A stretch of 64,000 nt of DNA from NCBI RefSeq assembly GCF_000091045.1, contig NC_006670.1, positions 1,378,861 through 1,442,860 of the forward strand, given 5' to 3'. How positions within the stretch are numbered: position 1 is the stretch's first letter; each line of letters begins with the position of its first letter. The notes under the pieces were generated by a model, which ran no database searches, was not told where the DNA came from, and worked only from the letters and a program-made list of their open reading frames with translations. Below are positions 1 through 11,858 of the stretch, in pieces. The translations under genes and the position numbers were made by a program. The stretch is from Cryptococcus deneoformans JEC21. Taxonomy: Eukaryota; Basidiomycota; Tremellomycetes; Tremellales; Cryptococcaceae.

Positions 1-431
1 GAAACTAAATGGACCGCCATTTAATCGAGAACTCTTCTCTCTTTTTTTTCTTCTTAAATTGTAGTTATATGCTTAATTAATAAATTCTTATCATTCGAAT
101 TCCCAGGTACCGGCGATTCAACGGAGTAATTTTATTATTATCGTGGGACCAGCAGAGATTTACCTGTCAAAAAGAAAGGTAAATTCCGGGATCCGGCACT
201 GCACGCTCGCGGGTATAAAGTATCTTCTGTTTTTAAAATGTTTCGAGACAACCCTAGTATCTTGTCAGTCGTTGTATGATCCACGGAAAATAAACACTAT
301 TCTGCTTCTGCTGCACCATGTAAAAAGCTACCAGATTCAAGGGTCAAGTTATTATTATGAGGTCTAATTTCTATTGGATTCTATGATGAAAGCAGAAAAA
401 ATAACGAAAGTCCTTTCGTGCGCATAGGTTT
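1..431. other. Gene-free left edge, 3' flank of MFS gene
   Basis: I see no gene here. The short open frames have no recognisable domain, no splice pattern and no family similarity. The stretch is AT-rich and lies just beyond the stop codon of the minus-strand transporter, so it probably holds that gene's 3' UTR and the flank of a neighbour outside the window. Confidence 0.5.
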
Positions 432-2651
432 TTAGAGAGCAGCCCTTTTCGACCTTGCCCGGATCTTTTTACCCCATTTGGCAAATGCGAATGGGATACA
501 AGCCATAATGATGGCGATACCGGCTAAAAGAGAAGCTGCCCCCCCGTTACCAAGACCGTGAAACATTTGAGCTATCGGATAATTTAGCGACGCTTCTCGA
601 TGACAGGAAAGGGGGCTTACGAATGAAAAGAGGCATGGCAGCACCTGCAGCAGATCGGACGACAGTCTTGGCAGCAAGTGCACTAGCAACATAATCGGGA
701 AAGGCTTCAATCAAATATGCGTTGGCACTAAAGTAAACCAAGACCTGTTATTAGATATTAGAATCGTTAGCGTTTACTTTGTAATTCTAAACGTGAACTT
801 GCCATTCCGAGACCAAAAGGAATACCGGCGCTCACAGGACCAACCCACGAACCACCGCCGGGAGCGACATATGGAGGGGAAGTCCAGCCGAAGATAAAGA
901 GAGAGATCGGGACAAACGGGCCACCGATGAGCATACCAGGAAGACGATCTTCAGGCTCAGCTTTGTCGCCTTTGGCAACGTATTTTTTCTCCAGCCATGG
1001 GGTCACACACAAGGCAAGGCCAACACCAATAAATACAGGGATGAAAGTAAGACCGGTCTTGGCGTCATCCCATCCGTAATCCTCGTTGAAAACGACAGGG
1101 AAGGAGAAAAAGAAGGCGTAAAGAAGACCGTAGACAAGGGAGATATAGAGAGACATGCAAAGTAAAACGGGCTCCGTTGCAAGCATTTCTGTATGACTAA
1201 TAAGCTGTAGTCCTGTTAAACGTGATGATTGACATACCAAAAGGTCGGATAAGGGTCTCGATAACGATCTCGTTCAAGGGCTTTCGGAAAATTTCTTGTT
1301 CGGTAACATAAGAATCATCTTGAGAATCGTAACGCATTTGCTTAGCGCGTTTCTTCAATATAGCAGGGGCGAAAGTCTCGGGAATGATGAGGGAGGCAAG
1401 CCAGCTAAAATAACTTTGTCAGGACGGACTTGGGTCAAAGAAAACAAGTTCACGTACACCACGCCGGCAGAAATCATGTTAACCCAATAAATCCACCTCC
1501 AACCAGCGTATTTTCCGATAAAACCCCCAATCAAAGGTCCAATCACGGGTCCTGTATAAGGAGCAGCCGCGAAGATAGCGATGGCAAAGCCTTCAATGAC
1601 AATCAGTTTTGTTGAGCTGAAAAAGGATAATGTTTGCTCACCTCGCTCTTCAGGACCCCAGACATCTGCAATAGTACCACCAGCTAGGGTAAGAGGTGCA
1701 GAGCCAAAGAATCCACAGAGAAATCGAGAAGCAAGAAGGCATCCAATATTGGGAGCAAGAGCACATGGAATGTTGAAGATGATGTAGATGGCAGTCGGTA
1801 TAGCCCAAAGCCATCGTCGACCGAGCAGTTCCGAAAGTGGTGACCATAATAAGGGACCGGTCCTGATCGGAGAATTTTACGGAGTCAGCGCGATAAATAA
1901 CCGACGCGGAAAAATTCATTTGCCGCCGGCAACTTTTGACGTACCCGAAGCCGCAGACAGTTAACGACACGGTGAGGGCAATTACTTCTGAGGAGACGCC
2001 AAAGTACTCTTCTTGATCGGGGAAGTCACCAGTAACGATAGCAGAAGAGAGGGCCACTTGAATAACAGCGCAGGAGACGATGCCAGTAATAACTATGAAT
2101 TATAACTGTTAGCTAAGTTCTATTCTTCGCGAATTACATGAAGAATATGCGAATGTTAAGGAATAGACCAAAAGCGACTTACTCCATCGGCGTGACTTGC
2201 TCCAGTTCCTAGGGTTCTGAGGATCACCTTCTTGAAAGGTAACTAGCTTCTTCTCGCCCATTCCGCCCTTCTCCTTATCGTGGAGAACAAATCGGTCCCC
2301 ATGTATAGTCGTAGCTCGGGAACGCATAGGCTGAAGTCCGTATTCGGCATCATTTGCCGGAATGAAGCCTTCCCGTGTTTCGATCCGATATTCTTGAGTA
2401 ATGCCACCTCGAGACATATCGGTGGTAAGATATGGGAAGGCAAGATCCGGAGGAGCTCGACGGCTAGCAGTTGTCATGGTTCGCTGAAGAGGATGGCCAT
2501 AATCGGCTGTTCGATGACTAGTACTGGTAGGGATTCGTGTAATGTGGTCATGATCATCGTTGCTGTCGGTTATGGAGATGGTCCCTATTCTAGAAGAGAC
2601 TGGAGAAGGTGGTAATGTTGTAGAGGTAGTAATCGTGTTGGGGGAAGACAT
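432..2651 (-). CDS. MFS multidrug transporter, DHA1 family (spliced)
   Basis: A plasma-membrane drug:H+ antiporter of the 12-TM DHA1 type is the best reading. The ATG at 2649-2651 opens a long hydrophilic N-terminus of about 150 residues, rich in Ser/Thr, ending in QNPRNWSKSRRW, the usual entry into TM1 in fungal DHA1 proteins. After introns the chain carries GPLLWSPLSELLGRRW (family motif after TM2), then GSAPLTLAGGTIADVW and PVIGPLIGGFIGKYAGWRW, as in the TM4-TM5 region. An intron with a GTACGT donor near 1490 joins to LASLIIPETFAPAIL, the conserved end of TM6. The C-terminus ends with GNGGAASLLAGIAII and a basic tail. I found no stop or frameshift not explained by short introns. Substrate is unknown; polyamines, azoles and other toxicants are typical of the family. 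Confidence 0.88.
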
Positions 2652-5600
2652 GGTGACTTTGAATGATCGACGTAGTTACTACAGATGGTTTCAATTAACG
2701 ATAGACACAGTCTGATGAAAATTGGATGACAAGATAAGCCGATTCATGCCTCTGAAGTTGATCTTATATATGAAGTTGTTGACGAGAGATTCTTGGTAGA
2801 GATCTCGTTAAGAGATTGTTGATAGGCCAGCTTTCTGCGTTTCTGCTCCAATGGTGAGAGTTTCTGTCGAGAGTTATGGGAATACTCCAACTATTACCGC
2901 GGCCGGAACGAGCGAAATGGTGCGTCGCGACGAGCTTTCGCACTTGCGGCCGATTTCCCCCACGGTGGGTGTAAGTAGGCTCGGCACCAGCATTTCGACG
3001 GACATTGGCCGGTCTCCGACGAGGCACGAAGGTCCGAGGAAGGCTTGTGTCGAGCCCTAGCTAGTGGTGGTGGAAGACTTCAGCACGTGGCAAATTTTAT
3101 AGCGCTGACCTTTCGCATGCAGAGGATCTTTATATATTAATATTCCCCGTGTCACCTTTGAAAATTTCCTCACTTTTCGCCTCCGTTCTCATCCATGACC
3201 CCCACAACCCCCCATTCAACCGCCACCGTTACGTAGACGAAAATCGTCTCTACATGTCTATACCCTTTTCAGATGTGCATGCATTGAACCATGGACATGA
3301 AAAACGTCGCCAAAAAAATCGTGACCGTGCCTGATTCGTGCCTGAAGGCATGGATTCGTTCGTGGCCGCCATATGCACGGCGGATATCACCGCCGTTTCA
3401 TTCCTCGGTCGTCGTTCGTGAAAGAAGGGAACCGTCCAGTTTCTAGAACTTTCTTTTTATGTTTCTCCTTCTGTATACGTATTTTCTCATGTCACGGCTT
3501 CCTGGACCTTCTACTGCAGTATAAACGGCTTTAACTGCCTTTATTCCTATAAAACGCACCTATCCCGACGGCTCCTCTTTCTATCCCCTGTCCCTAAACA
3601 CCCAGGAGACCCGCCTTCTCCAACTGTCCATCCTCAGTCACACCCAATCAACCGCCACCGTCCTCCAATGGTCCTCTCCCTGGCGGTGACGTTCCTCCCA
3701 GACTTACGGCCCCTCGAACCAAACAACAAACAGCAATCGCCATAACCTGGCTGCCTGTGCCCAAAATAGCATGCTAGATTTTGGATCTGATGGCGCGACT
3801 GGAAGTGGCCCGGCGAAGCTCTCTAGCTGCTAACCCTACAATACATGCTGTGCCAATGAAACTGTACAGCTACCTCTGCCTACAGATCCTGAACCTGAAC
3901 CCTACGAGCTAAGCTTTCGACCAGTAATTCCGAAGGTACGCCTCCCTTCTACCCAGTCCCTTGATCATACCTCTGTGAAATCACCTAAAGATGCAGCCGG
4001 CTTCAGAAGCGACCTTCGCAACTATAACGGCGCTTTCAGACATCGACATCAATCCGTCTGGGGACTCAAAGGCATTCGATCTGTTACCCATTTGCAGCCG
4101 AGTCTTATCATCTCATCAGATTCATTTTGTCTGCGCCTGGAGACGCCTCTATTTATGCTCAGGTCGGTATGTCCGAACTTAACGAAGATAGCAGAGTCCA
4201 CCAACTTGACAGAGTTGAAATGCCGTCAACTACTGTGATCGGCAATCCTCAGGCGGATTGAGCAGATGTCGCTGTGTGTAGATTTTTATATCAAATAACT
4301 CCTAACAGTAAGGCAAGACTGCAGCGAGAGCCTCATGTAAGTGCGTTTTACTTCACAGTTGTATAATATAGCTAACGTTTCCGCTGTAGGCAAATCTGCT
4401 CACGCCTACTAAACCCGAAACAACATGATCATCGTCGATACAATCTCCCTACAGTGGATGACGTCGCGACTACCATGCAAGCTCTGAAATAGAACCTAGC
4501 AGCGGCCGTGGGACCATACAGGAAACCTATGGAAGTAAAAAATCCCAACGTGTGAGCGAGAAAAGCCGCCACTTTTTACACCTCCATTTCATTCTGATTT
4601 ATCACCAGCGAGGGAGAATATGGATGGTATTCCTAGATCCCATCTCGCTGAAGGGCGTAACTACCCATCATCAGTTATAGAACTTACATCCTCTGCTAAC
4701 ATCGTCATTTTACGATGAGGCAGGAACGGTACAAAAAGTCCCTATAGAGCAATCCTATGCCTTAAGGTCTTTTTGAGCGCCCAGGCAGTTTTAATGCGCT
4801 CTTCAATATGGGCCTCTTTTTCAAAAGTTGACAGTAGACACTTACTCAGTTCCAAATCCCAATGAGAATGCCTCCTCCTAGCCTTGATAATACGTCAAAC
4901 ACCGGGCCCGAGTCACAACACATCATTTATTCATCTACGCCATCTATCTCAACAGGTAAACTACCGAAACCCCCTCTCTTAAATTGCGCACTCCTTCAAA
5001 CTACACAAAGTGACATTCTGATCCATTGTTCGTCATAGCACCAACATATAAATCACATGTACTGTCCAACAAACCACCCAACCTAATGAGAACTACTAGA
5101 GGTAACCTCATACCCCTTGGAGTGCTAGGTTTTGTCCCCCATTCCAATACCGATGGGAATACTTTACAGTAACTGGTTTGGGATGACGATCTATGTGGTG
5201 AATTAAGACCCAGCCCAGCGCATCACACGCTTACATACGTAGAACGATAGGGTCAGCGACATGATCATGATCTGAACATTTTCAATACACCACTTCGTGT
5301 CTCCGTTGAAAAAGTACAAGTCTTTTGTCTTTTCCCTTTCACGATGGCCAATGGGTTGAATTGTAGGGCCCAGTTTTAAGAAAGATCGATGGTCTCCATG
5401 TCACGGCACTGAGCCTGCCGACGCCGTGTAATTTGTGAATACGCCAGACAGCTCAATAATTAACTTACCCCTCAGAAAAGGGAGGAACATGGGTCTAGGA
5501 TCAAATGAGCCACTGTACATATGTAAAATGCATCATAATACGTACCACACATTTGGATGAACGAACACGTCCATTCTCATTAACAAAACCACCCAAACGC

Positions 5601-6385
5601 TTTAGCTGCCCAGAATTCCCAAAATTAACTTGGTGCAATTGAATTATTTACCCGAAAAACCGCGAAGTCTTTCGTGGGTCATCACTTGTAATTAATTAAT
5701 AAATCATTTGTGAGTTAAAATGATGCCATCGTGAGCGTTTTATTTTTATGTGGTGAACATAACGTCTTACGTTGCATTATTGATAACGATCGGGAATTTA
5801 GGCACTTGCCCGAAGAAGAAGATGCAGGAGAGTTATCTTATCGGCGGGCACACAACATAAATAACGCTTCGTTGCGTGCTTTGCTACCATACTAGCGTAC
5901 GCGACTAATCTCTGTCACGCCATATTGTGATATCATCGTAGCAGATCCTAGGTTCACTCGAGTTCTAATGGGTTCTCATAATGCAATCTGCGGCATCAAA
6001 CGTGCCATGCGACATGATGGTGGCAATCATAACAACAACAGCACATCATTGTCTATAGTACATAGCAAACTCAGTCCGACCATGGCTTACCAGAGGATTT
6101 GTCAAAGACCAAAACGCATGCCCAATTCCGACGATGATCAAGTGAAACAGAGCTCTTCCGATGCTTATCACCAATCAATGAAGAGGTTTGAGCACGTAAG
6201 AGCCTCAAAATAGACGGATAACTAAGTCAAAGATGACACCGTCCCTGTGTGCCATTAAATAATAAAACCTTTACATATAGTATAATACATATATATAATA
6301 ACCAGTAGCCGTCAATGCCTCCACGGGACCCTTATTACTAGCGAAATACTACTAGAAGGCAAAGAAGAAAAAAAAACTCCTTGTG
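2652..6385. other. Long divergent intergenic region between two transporters
   Basis: This 3.7 kb separates the start codons of two divergent MFS genes. No open frame here shows a domain or a convincing splice series. It should contain both promoters; a TATATATATA run lies about 90 bp before the right-hand start. Positions about 5320-5700 are a degenerate repeat also found near 47.5 kb and 51.75 kb (listed separately). The 3.1-5.0 kb part is unassigned: it could hold a decayed gene or a non-coding transcript, but nothing in the sequence proves either. Confidence 0.5.
5320..5700. repeat. Degenerate dispersed repeat, copy A (uninterrupted)
   Basis: By eye this stretch aligns with 47510-47911 and, after the Crypton there, with 51730-51800. 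Anchors include CCCAAAATTAACTTGGTGCA (5618-5637) followed by ATTGAATTATTTACCCGAAA, plus ATGCATCATAATA, ACACGTCCATT and GGGTCATCAC. Indels of tens of bases separate the copies. The origin is unknown. Minus-strand reading of both copies gives a shared short segment (P-S-x-F-L-x-x-G-P-Y-N), so the repeat may descend from a gene, but no family is recognised. Copy A keeps the target site intact and serves as the empty-site reference for the Crypton insertion in copy B. Confidence 0.8.
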
Positions 6386-8593
6386 ATGGTCACAGTAGGA
6401 TATCCATTCCCCGAAGAGTCTATGCTAGGCAACACCCATGTTGACCCCGTGTCTGACATGGAGCAATCACTCCCCCAAAAAACAACATGGAAAGGTCGCA
6501 TCTGGGATACTTTCGACAGGCCTCCCTTGGAGAGAAAGGTGGGTTAAAAGGCCTCGAAACTCAAGGGAACAAAGACTACTAGCAGTCCTAACTCTGTCTT
6601 AGCTATTGTTCAAGGTTGATGCTGCTATCCTTACATTTGCCTCAGTGAGACCTTTAGCTACAACGCGACCGCCATTATGCATTTACACTACTAATAAATG
6701 ATGCGTAGCTGGGTTACTTCCTCAAGAATCTTGATCAGACCAATATCAACTCCGCATTCCTATCCGGCATGAAGGAAGACCTAGGCATGACCGCCAATCA
6801 GCTTGTCACTGCAACTTCTATTTGGACAGTGGGCTACGTTATTGGTCAAATTCCTTCAAATCTGTTACTCACTCGAATAGAACCTCGGTGGGTCATTCCG
6901 GCAGTAAGTCATCTCCGCTCTACACTAAGCTTCCCAAGCTCACCCTGTACTTGGGTTAAAGCTTGAACTCGGTTGGGGAGTAGCGACTCTTGGATCTTAT
7001 GGTGTCAAGTCTTATAAGGCCCTTTATGCCCTTCGTTTTTTAGTCGGCCTTTTTGAGTAAGTCTCATTTAATGCAGTTCCCCATCAAAGGCTCACATCCT
7101 CATTCATAGGTCCGGTTTTTACCCAGGCATGCACTACATGCTTGGTGGATGGTACACTCCCTCCGAAATTGGAAAGCGGGCAAGCATTTTTTGGGTCGCC
7201 GGTTCTCTGGGCCAAATGTTCTCTGGTATCTTGCAAGCTGCGGCTTACAACAACTTGTCTGGTATTCACGGACTAGCCGGCTGGAGGTGCGCTGCCGTCT
7301 TTCTGTGACATTCGAATTGAGTGCTGACAGCCAAATCTAGATGGTTGTTCATAATCGACGCTGTCATCACTTTGCCTCTTGCCATATTTGGTTTCCTCTT
7401 CTTCCCTCCTCTCCCCCTTCAGGGGAAGAAGTGTTGGTGGTTGTCATCGGAAGAATTCTCTATTGCGCAATCACGCCTTCTCAGATTTGGCCGAGTAGGA
7501 AAGAAGGCTTGGACCAGAACCAAGCTCAAGAGCCTTTTGTTCAGCTGGCACACTTATTTTCTTCGTAAGTCAACCCAACCCTTTGGCTGGTAGCGCGCTC
7601 ATCCGCATTTCTATCAGCTCTCCTCTATGTTCTTTGGTACGCTTGATCTCAGCACTAACCAATATGACAGGCTTCTAACCACCTTATTGGCATAGGAATA
7701 ATCAATTTCCTCAAGCTCCTATCGGTTATTTCTTAAAATCCTTCAACGACACCCCTTACCCTGGTGGTGACCGCCGGTTCTCTGTTGGACAGATCAACCA
7801 ACGTGAGTAGCAAAGGATCTCATCGGCTACGAGTACTTATTATGAACATTTTGCTTCACAGTTCCTTTACCCCAAACGGCAATTTTTGTTGTCGTTGCTC
7901 TTGCTTTTGCTTGGCTAAGTGATGGCCTTTTCCGAGGACGACGATGGCCGTTCGTTTACGTTGGCGCTGTTATCTCTGTAAGTTTACCGCAGCTTCCCCA
8001 TCCACCTTTATCATGGGAAACTAACGCCTTCGGCAGCTTATCATTGCCTCTATCCTAGTCCATTTCCCACTTTACAAGAACGTCGACAGCACCATCGTCC
8101 TATATTGGTTCAGCACTGTCGGCCAAGGTGCAGGCCCTCTTATTCTCACTTACATCAACGAGATTTGCTCGGACGACAGTGAGAAGCGAGCTATTCTCGT
8201 CGCTGCTGGAAATGACTTGGCTTATGTCGTCCAGGCTGTTGTAAGTCGATTTTACTTCGCCTTGGTCAAGGAAGAACATTCCTAATAGTGTTTGACAGGC
8301 CCCCAACTTTGTCTGGAAGACAACCGATTTCCCTCAGGCCAGGAAGGGTTGGACCTGGTCTATCGCTTTGAACGTCGCACTGAGTAAGCTGCTATGCCTT
8401 CTCTTGCATATAATCACGAACAATACTTAAATTATTCTTCTTAGTTTTTTGGATGAGCGTCATCCTCATTCTCCGTCAACGAGATATCAAGCGCATAATC
8501 CATAAGTCTCCTGCAGAGACTATCCAAGTTATTGAGACCCCAGAAGAGGACGACAAGTCTTCTGGTACCCTTGGATCTCTCGAAAAAGCCTGA
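6386..8593 (+). CDS. MFS transporter, ACS family (pantothenate/allantoate permease-like)
   Basis: A plasma-membrane symporter for a small organic anion is likely, in the anion:cation symporter family that includes yeast Fen2, Dal5, Seo1 and S. pombe Liz1. Translation begins MVTVGYPFPEES at 6386 and reaches RPPLERK before the first intron. After it come KVDAAILTF, the TM1 pair with N-L-D-Q-T-N-I-N-S-A-F, then WTVGYVIGQIPSNLLLTRI (TM2 and the loop), GFYPGMHYMLGGWYTPSE (TM4) and AGWRWLFIIDAVITLPLAI (TM6), all diagnostic of ACS proteins. The second half has AFAWLSDGLFRGRRW and ends after TM12 with a short acidic tail and TGA at 8591. Seven or more introns interrupt it and the frame is intact across them. 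Features such as the DFPQARKGWTWSIALN region favour the Liz1/Fen2 branch, but substrate cannot be read from sequence. Confidence 0.9.
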
Positions 8594-9280
8594 CTAGATA
8601 AGGAGATGACGGAGTGGCCGTGAAATACAGGGTGTAATTTGTAAGAACTTCTTATGTCTGTAGTTCTTGGTTTTGAATAGATCCATAATACATTTGGTGG
8701 GTGTATTTGCTATGGTAATTGTAGGCCGAGGTTCAAATCATGAAAGCACAAAATTACTACTAGATTATTCAAGAAAATATTATAGCAGCGCCACTATTGC
8801 TATCCTCAAAGGGAACGGAGAGCTCGTCCTCATATTATTTTACGTCAAGTGGTTTAATTACAATCTAGTCCATCAAGGAGGATATTAGAAATTAGAAAGC
8901 TGTAGGGTTCTGTAGGTAGTTCAAATGACATTTTTTTCGCTGAGAGGAGGATATGAAGAATGCTGAATATATTTCATCTATGCGAAAAACAGTTTACATA
9001 TTTTCCCTAACTCTTATAATACTACCGATAATCCAACCAGTCTACATTCTCATCTCTCGAGCTTTCAGATAAAAAAGAGTGTAGCCGACAGAGAAGTAAT
9101 AAAAAAAGAGGAGCAAGGATTGGATGGGGGGAAAGCGGTTAACCTGTGAGACATGCATTTATAAGTCGTGGTAGTAGACGACGGCGCAGGTGGATCGGAC
9201 GACGCCAGATTATCAAAATCTTAAAGAAAATACGATATTTTAACCAGTTTCCCTAAGCAACAACCACAAAAGCCGATCAA
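8594..9280. other. Convergent intergenic region
   Basis: About 690 bp lie between the converging stop codons of the ACS transporter and the flavin monooxygenase. I see no gene or structured element. The sequence is AT-rich and should contain both 3' UTRs and poly(A) sites. Confidence 0.5.
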
Positions 9281-11103
9281 CTATGCGGAAGTCAAAGCTG
9301 CCTTGCGGGCAAATGCTTCGCTCGTCCGCGCGTTTGTCTCCTCAGTCGCTGTCTTGAACTTGTCTCCAAATAAGCCAATACTCCTCTCAGTCTCCACTGG
9401 CTGGGCCGTATCCTCTTCTGGGATATCTGAAGGTTTTTCCCTCAATGCCTTGAGACCAGCAGCATCCAATCCGAACTTAGAAGCAATTAAGAGTGGAATC
9501 TTGTCACTCTCCGTCAACCACTCTATTGTATGCCCCTCCACTTTGCTCGCGCCAGACCATTCCGCATCGCGGTTCAGCCACTGTACCGTCTCATGCACAT
9601 AGCTTCTTTCGCCATCCTTGCCCAAAAGATGACTAAACTTCCCTTCACCCTTCTCGCGGACGAGGTTTCGATATGCTTTCCATCTCGAAGATTCGTCGGG
9701 AAGACGCGCTGTGCCCGCAAAGACACGCGCAATGGAGAGGGCTTGATATTCAAAGAATGAAAAGGCAGATGTGTTCACGCTTAGGCCGAGAAAGGTGAGT
9801 GTAGGGTCAGGAATGTAAAAGACATCTCGGTACAGATTAAGAACACCATCGCCATTCGTGACAACGGGAGTGACCGTAGGGAATGCGGGATTAACCATGG
9901 TACTGTCTTGATGATACTGGGGAAGAAAAGGGTAAGAGTACTGGTAACCAGTAGCAAAGATGATCTCGTTAACACCGGTGATGATGCGTCCGTTCGTGAG
10001 CTCAATAGAACCCTCATTGATGGCTTGACCAGGAGAAGGGAGGCGGAAACGACGGATCTCGGGAAGGATCTCGGAGTTGGGAGGGGCAAAGTGTCTTTGC
10101 ATCTTCCTCAACTCCCGGTACTGTTGTGGGCCTCGTAGGGTGTTGCGACCGACCATGTAAATCTTACTGGCATAAGGTGATATATCTTTGGCAATGTCGT
10201 TACCGCTGGTTCCAATACCGACAATGAGGACGGTCTATATGGCCTTATTAGCTCCGAAGATGGAAAAAAAGGATCAATCGACCTACTTTGCCGGTATAGG
10301 GCTCAGGTTTTCGGTATCCTTGCGAATGGATAAGCTGTTGTGGCCAGGCGGCAGACCAAGCATCCGAACCTTCAAATGGAGGGATGTAGGGGGCATTATA
10401 ATGCCCAGACGCGGCAACGACCGCGTCAAACTCCTATATCACCCTTCAGTCTTTTTCTCATTTATTTCAACTTCAAGACTCGCCTCTGTCCAATATTCTT
10501 CCCGTACTCGGTCTTCGCCTTCATCAACAACCTTTCGCAATGTCAGTTTCCAAGTGTCGCCAATCTTTTCTGCCCGTTCCACTCGTGTGTTGTAGGAAGT
10601 AATTTGGTCGATGCCATAATTCTTGACATAGCTTTGGACATAGGATGAGATGAGGGCGTGAGAGACATTAGATTGGGTCCCAGGGGGGTAAGGGAAGTCT
10701 TTAAACTGCAACAGGATCAGACATCGTATGCCGAAGCTGTGAAAAAACTCACAGCCATGGTCGACGTAGGAACATTGTTGTTCAAGCTCCAGTAACAAGG
10801 ATTAGGTGGGTTGAATTTCTCACGCTCCACTCTTCCTGGGTCTTCATACACACCAGTCCCGCGGATGACTGGGGTGAAGGCTCCCACTGAAGGAGGCGGG
10901 GTTGGGACTGCAAGGGGGAGGGAAACCGAGGGCCGCCAGTTCCAAATTCCGCCCGGCTTATTTTGCCTCTCGAAGACCCGAACATTCAGACCAGCATCTC
11001 GAAGTTGTCTGGCGGCAGGAGTGCCGGAAGGGCCTGAGCCAATGATGGCCACGTTGCGAACAGGGCGGTTAAAATGGTGAAACTGCTCATTTGTGCCCGT
11101 CAT
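9281..11103 (-). CDS. Flavin-containing monooxygenase (FMO-like)
   Basis: An FAD- and NADPH-dependent monooxygenase that would oxygenate soft nucleophiles (N or S) of small metabolites. It starts at ATG 11101-11103. The FAD fold is near residue 18 (VAIIGSGPSGTPAARQL), followed by a dinucleotide-fold strand end in VFERQNKPGGIW. After introns near 10.7 and 10.4 kb come DAVVAASGHYNAPYIP, which matches the FMO signature region around G-H-x-x-x-P, and then TVLIVGIGTSGNDIAKDI, the NADPH-binding fold. EIIFATGYQYSYPFLP matches the conserved ATGY segment near the C-terminal third. No membrane anchor is evident, unlike mammalian FMOs. It is transcribed divergently from the FAD hydroxylase at 11.86 kb, across a shared 755 bp region. 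Exact substrate is unknown; Baeyer-Villiger activity is a less likely alternative. Confidence 0.9.
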
Positions 11104-11858
11104 GTTTTTTCTTTCTTATTGAATTTGTTGGAGATGATGGCAAGAGACACAAATTCGATTCACGAATTCGATCCACGATATATCTTTACCCAGGCTCGGG
11201 ATACAACGCGCTCATAGTACCGTCGCTCTTCTCCGGCAACCTCAACAGGAAAGGCCGTGGAGCACGCCATGAATATAATAACCCGATATAATTCGCCATT
11301 CCCACAGAACTGTAAGAGCAAGTTCCGATGCGAAAACGGAGATGATGTCGATGATGATGGAAGATGGTGAATGCCGACAAGAACGAAGTAGCGAAAATGG
11401 TAAATAGTTAGATTGCCAATAGATAAGGGGCGGTGATCAGGAACGGATACAATGAGAGGGGGACCTTCCTGCAACGCAGGTTTCACATTTTTACTGACAA
11501 ATATCTATGATGGGCGACTCGACGAGATGCGGACCTGCTGCCGGCGATACGTACGATCACGTCAGACCAGGTTATTTACGCTTTACTTGTTGCTGGCCTA
11601 GTCGTCTTATCTACGGTACTTTGATTCTCAATGTGACGCTTTCATTCTCACATATTACTAAGCTCCTGCAGTCATTTCCTGCCGAAAGCACGCCGAACGT
11701 GTACCGCAGTACGTATGTACTCATATTTATGCATCTGGTTATTTGATCATATCCGAAGGCGACTTGGCAGACAGCAATAATTATCTAGGCCAGAGGTGAA
11801 GTTCAGTCCACGCGCGAAATCAGTTGACGGACGGAACCCACCATATTAGTAAGCAGCA
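11104..11858. promoter_or_regulatory. Shared divergent promoter region
   Basis: This 755 bp lies between the start codons of two flavoenzymes on opposite strands, so it must contain both promoters. Small open frames here have no family features. I could not identify a specific regulatory motif with confidence. Confidence 0.45.

Noticed and set aside
143..367. 74-codon plus-strand open frame
   Set aside because: No domain, low-complexity ending and position in a 3' flank make it a chance frame.
5968..6213. 81-codon open frame upstream of the ACS transporter
   Set aside because: Polar, Asn/Ser-rich sequence with no family signal; more likely promoter or leader sequence.
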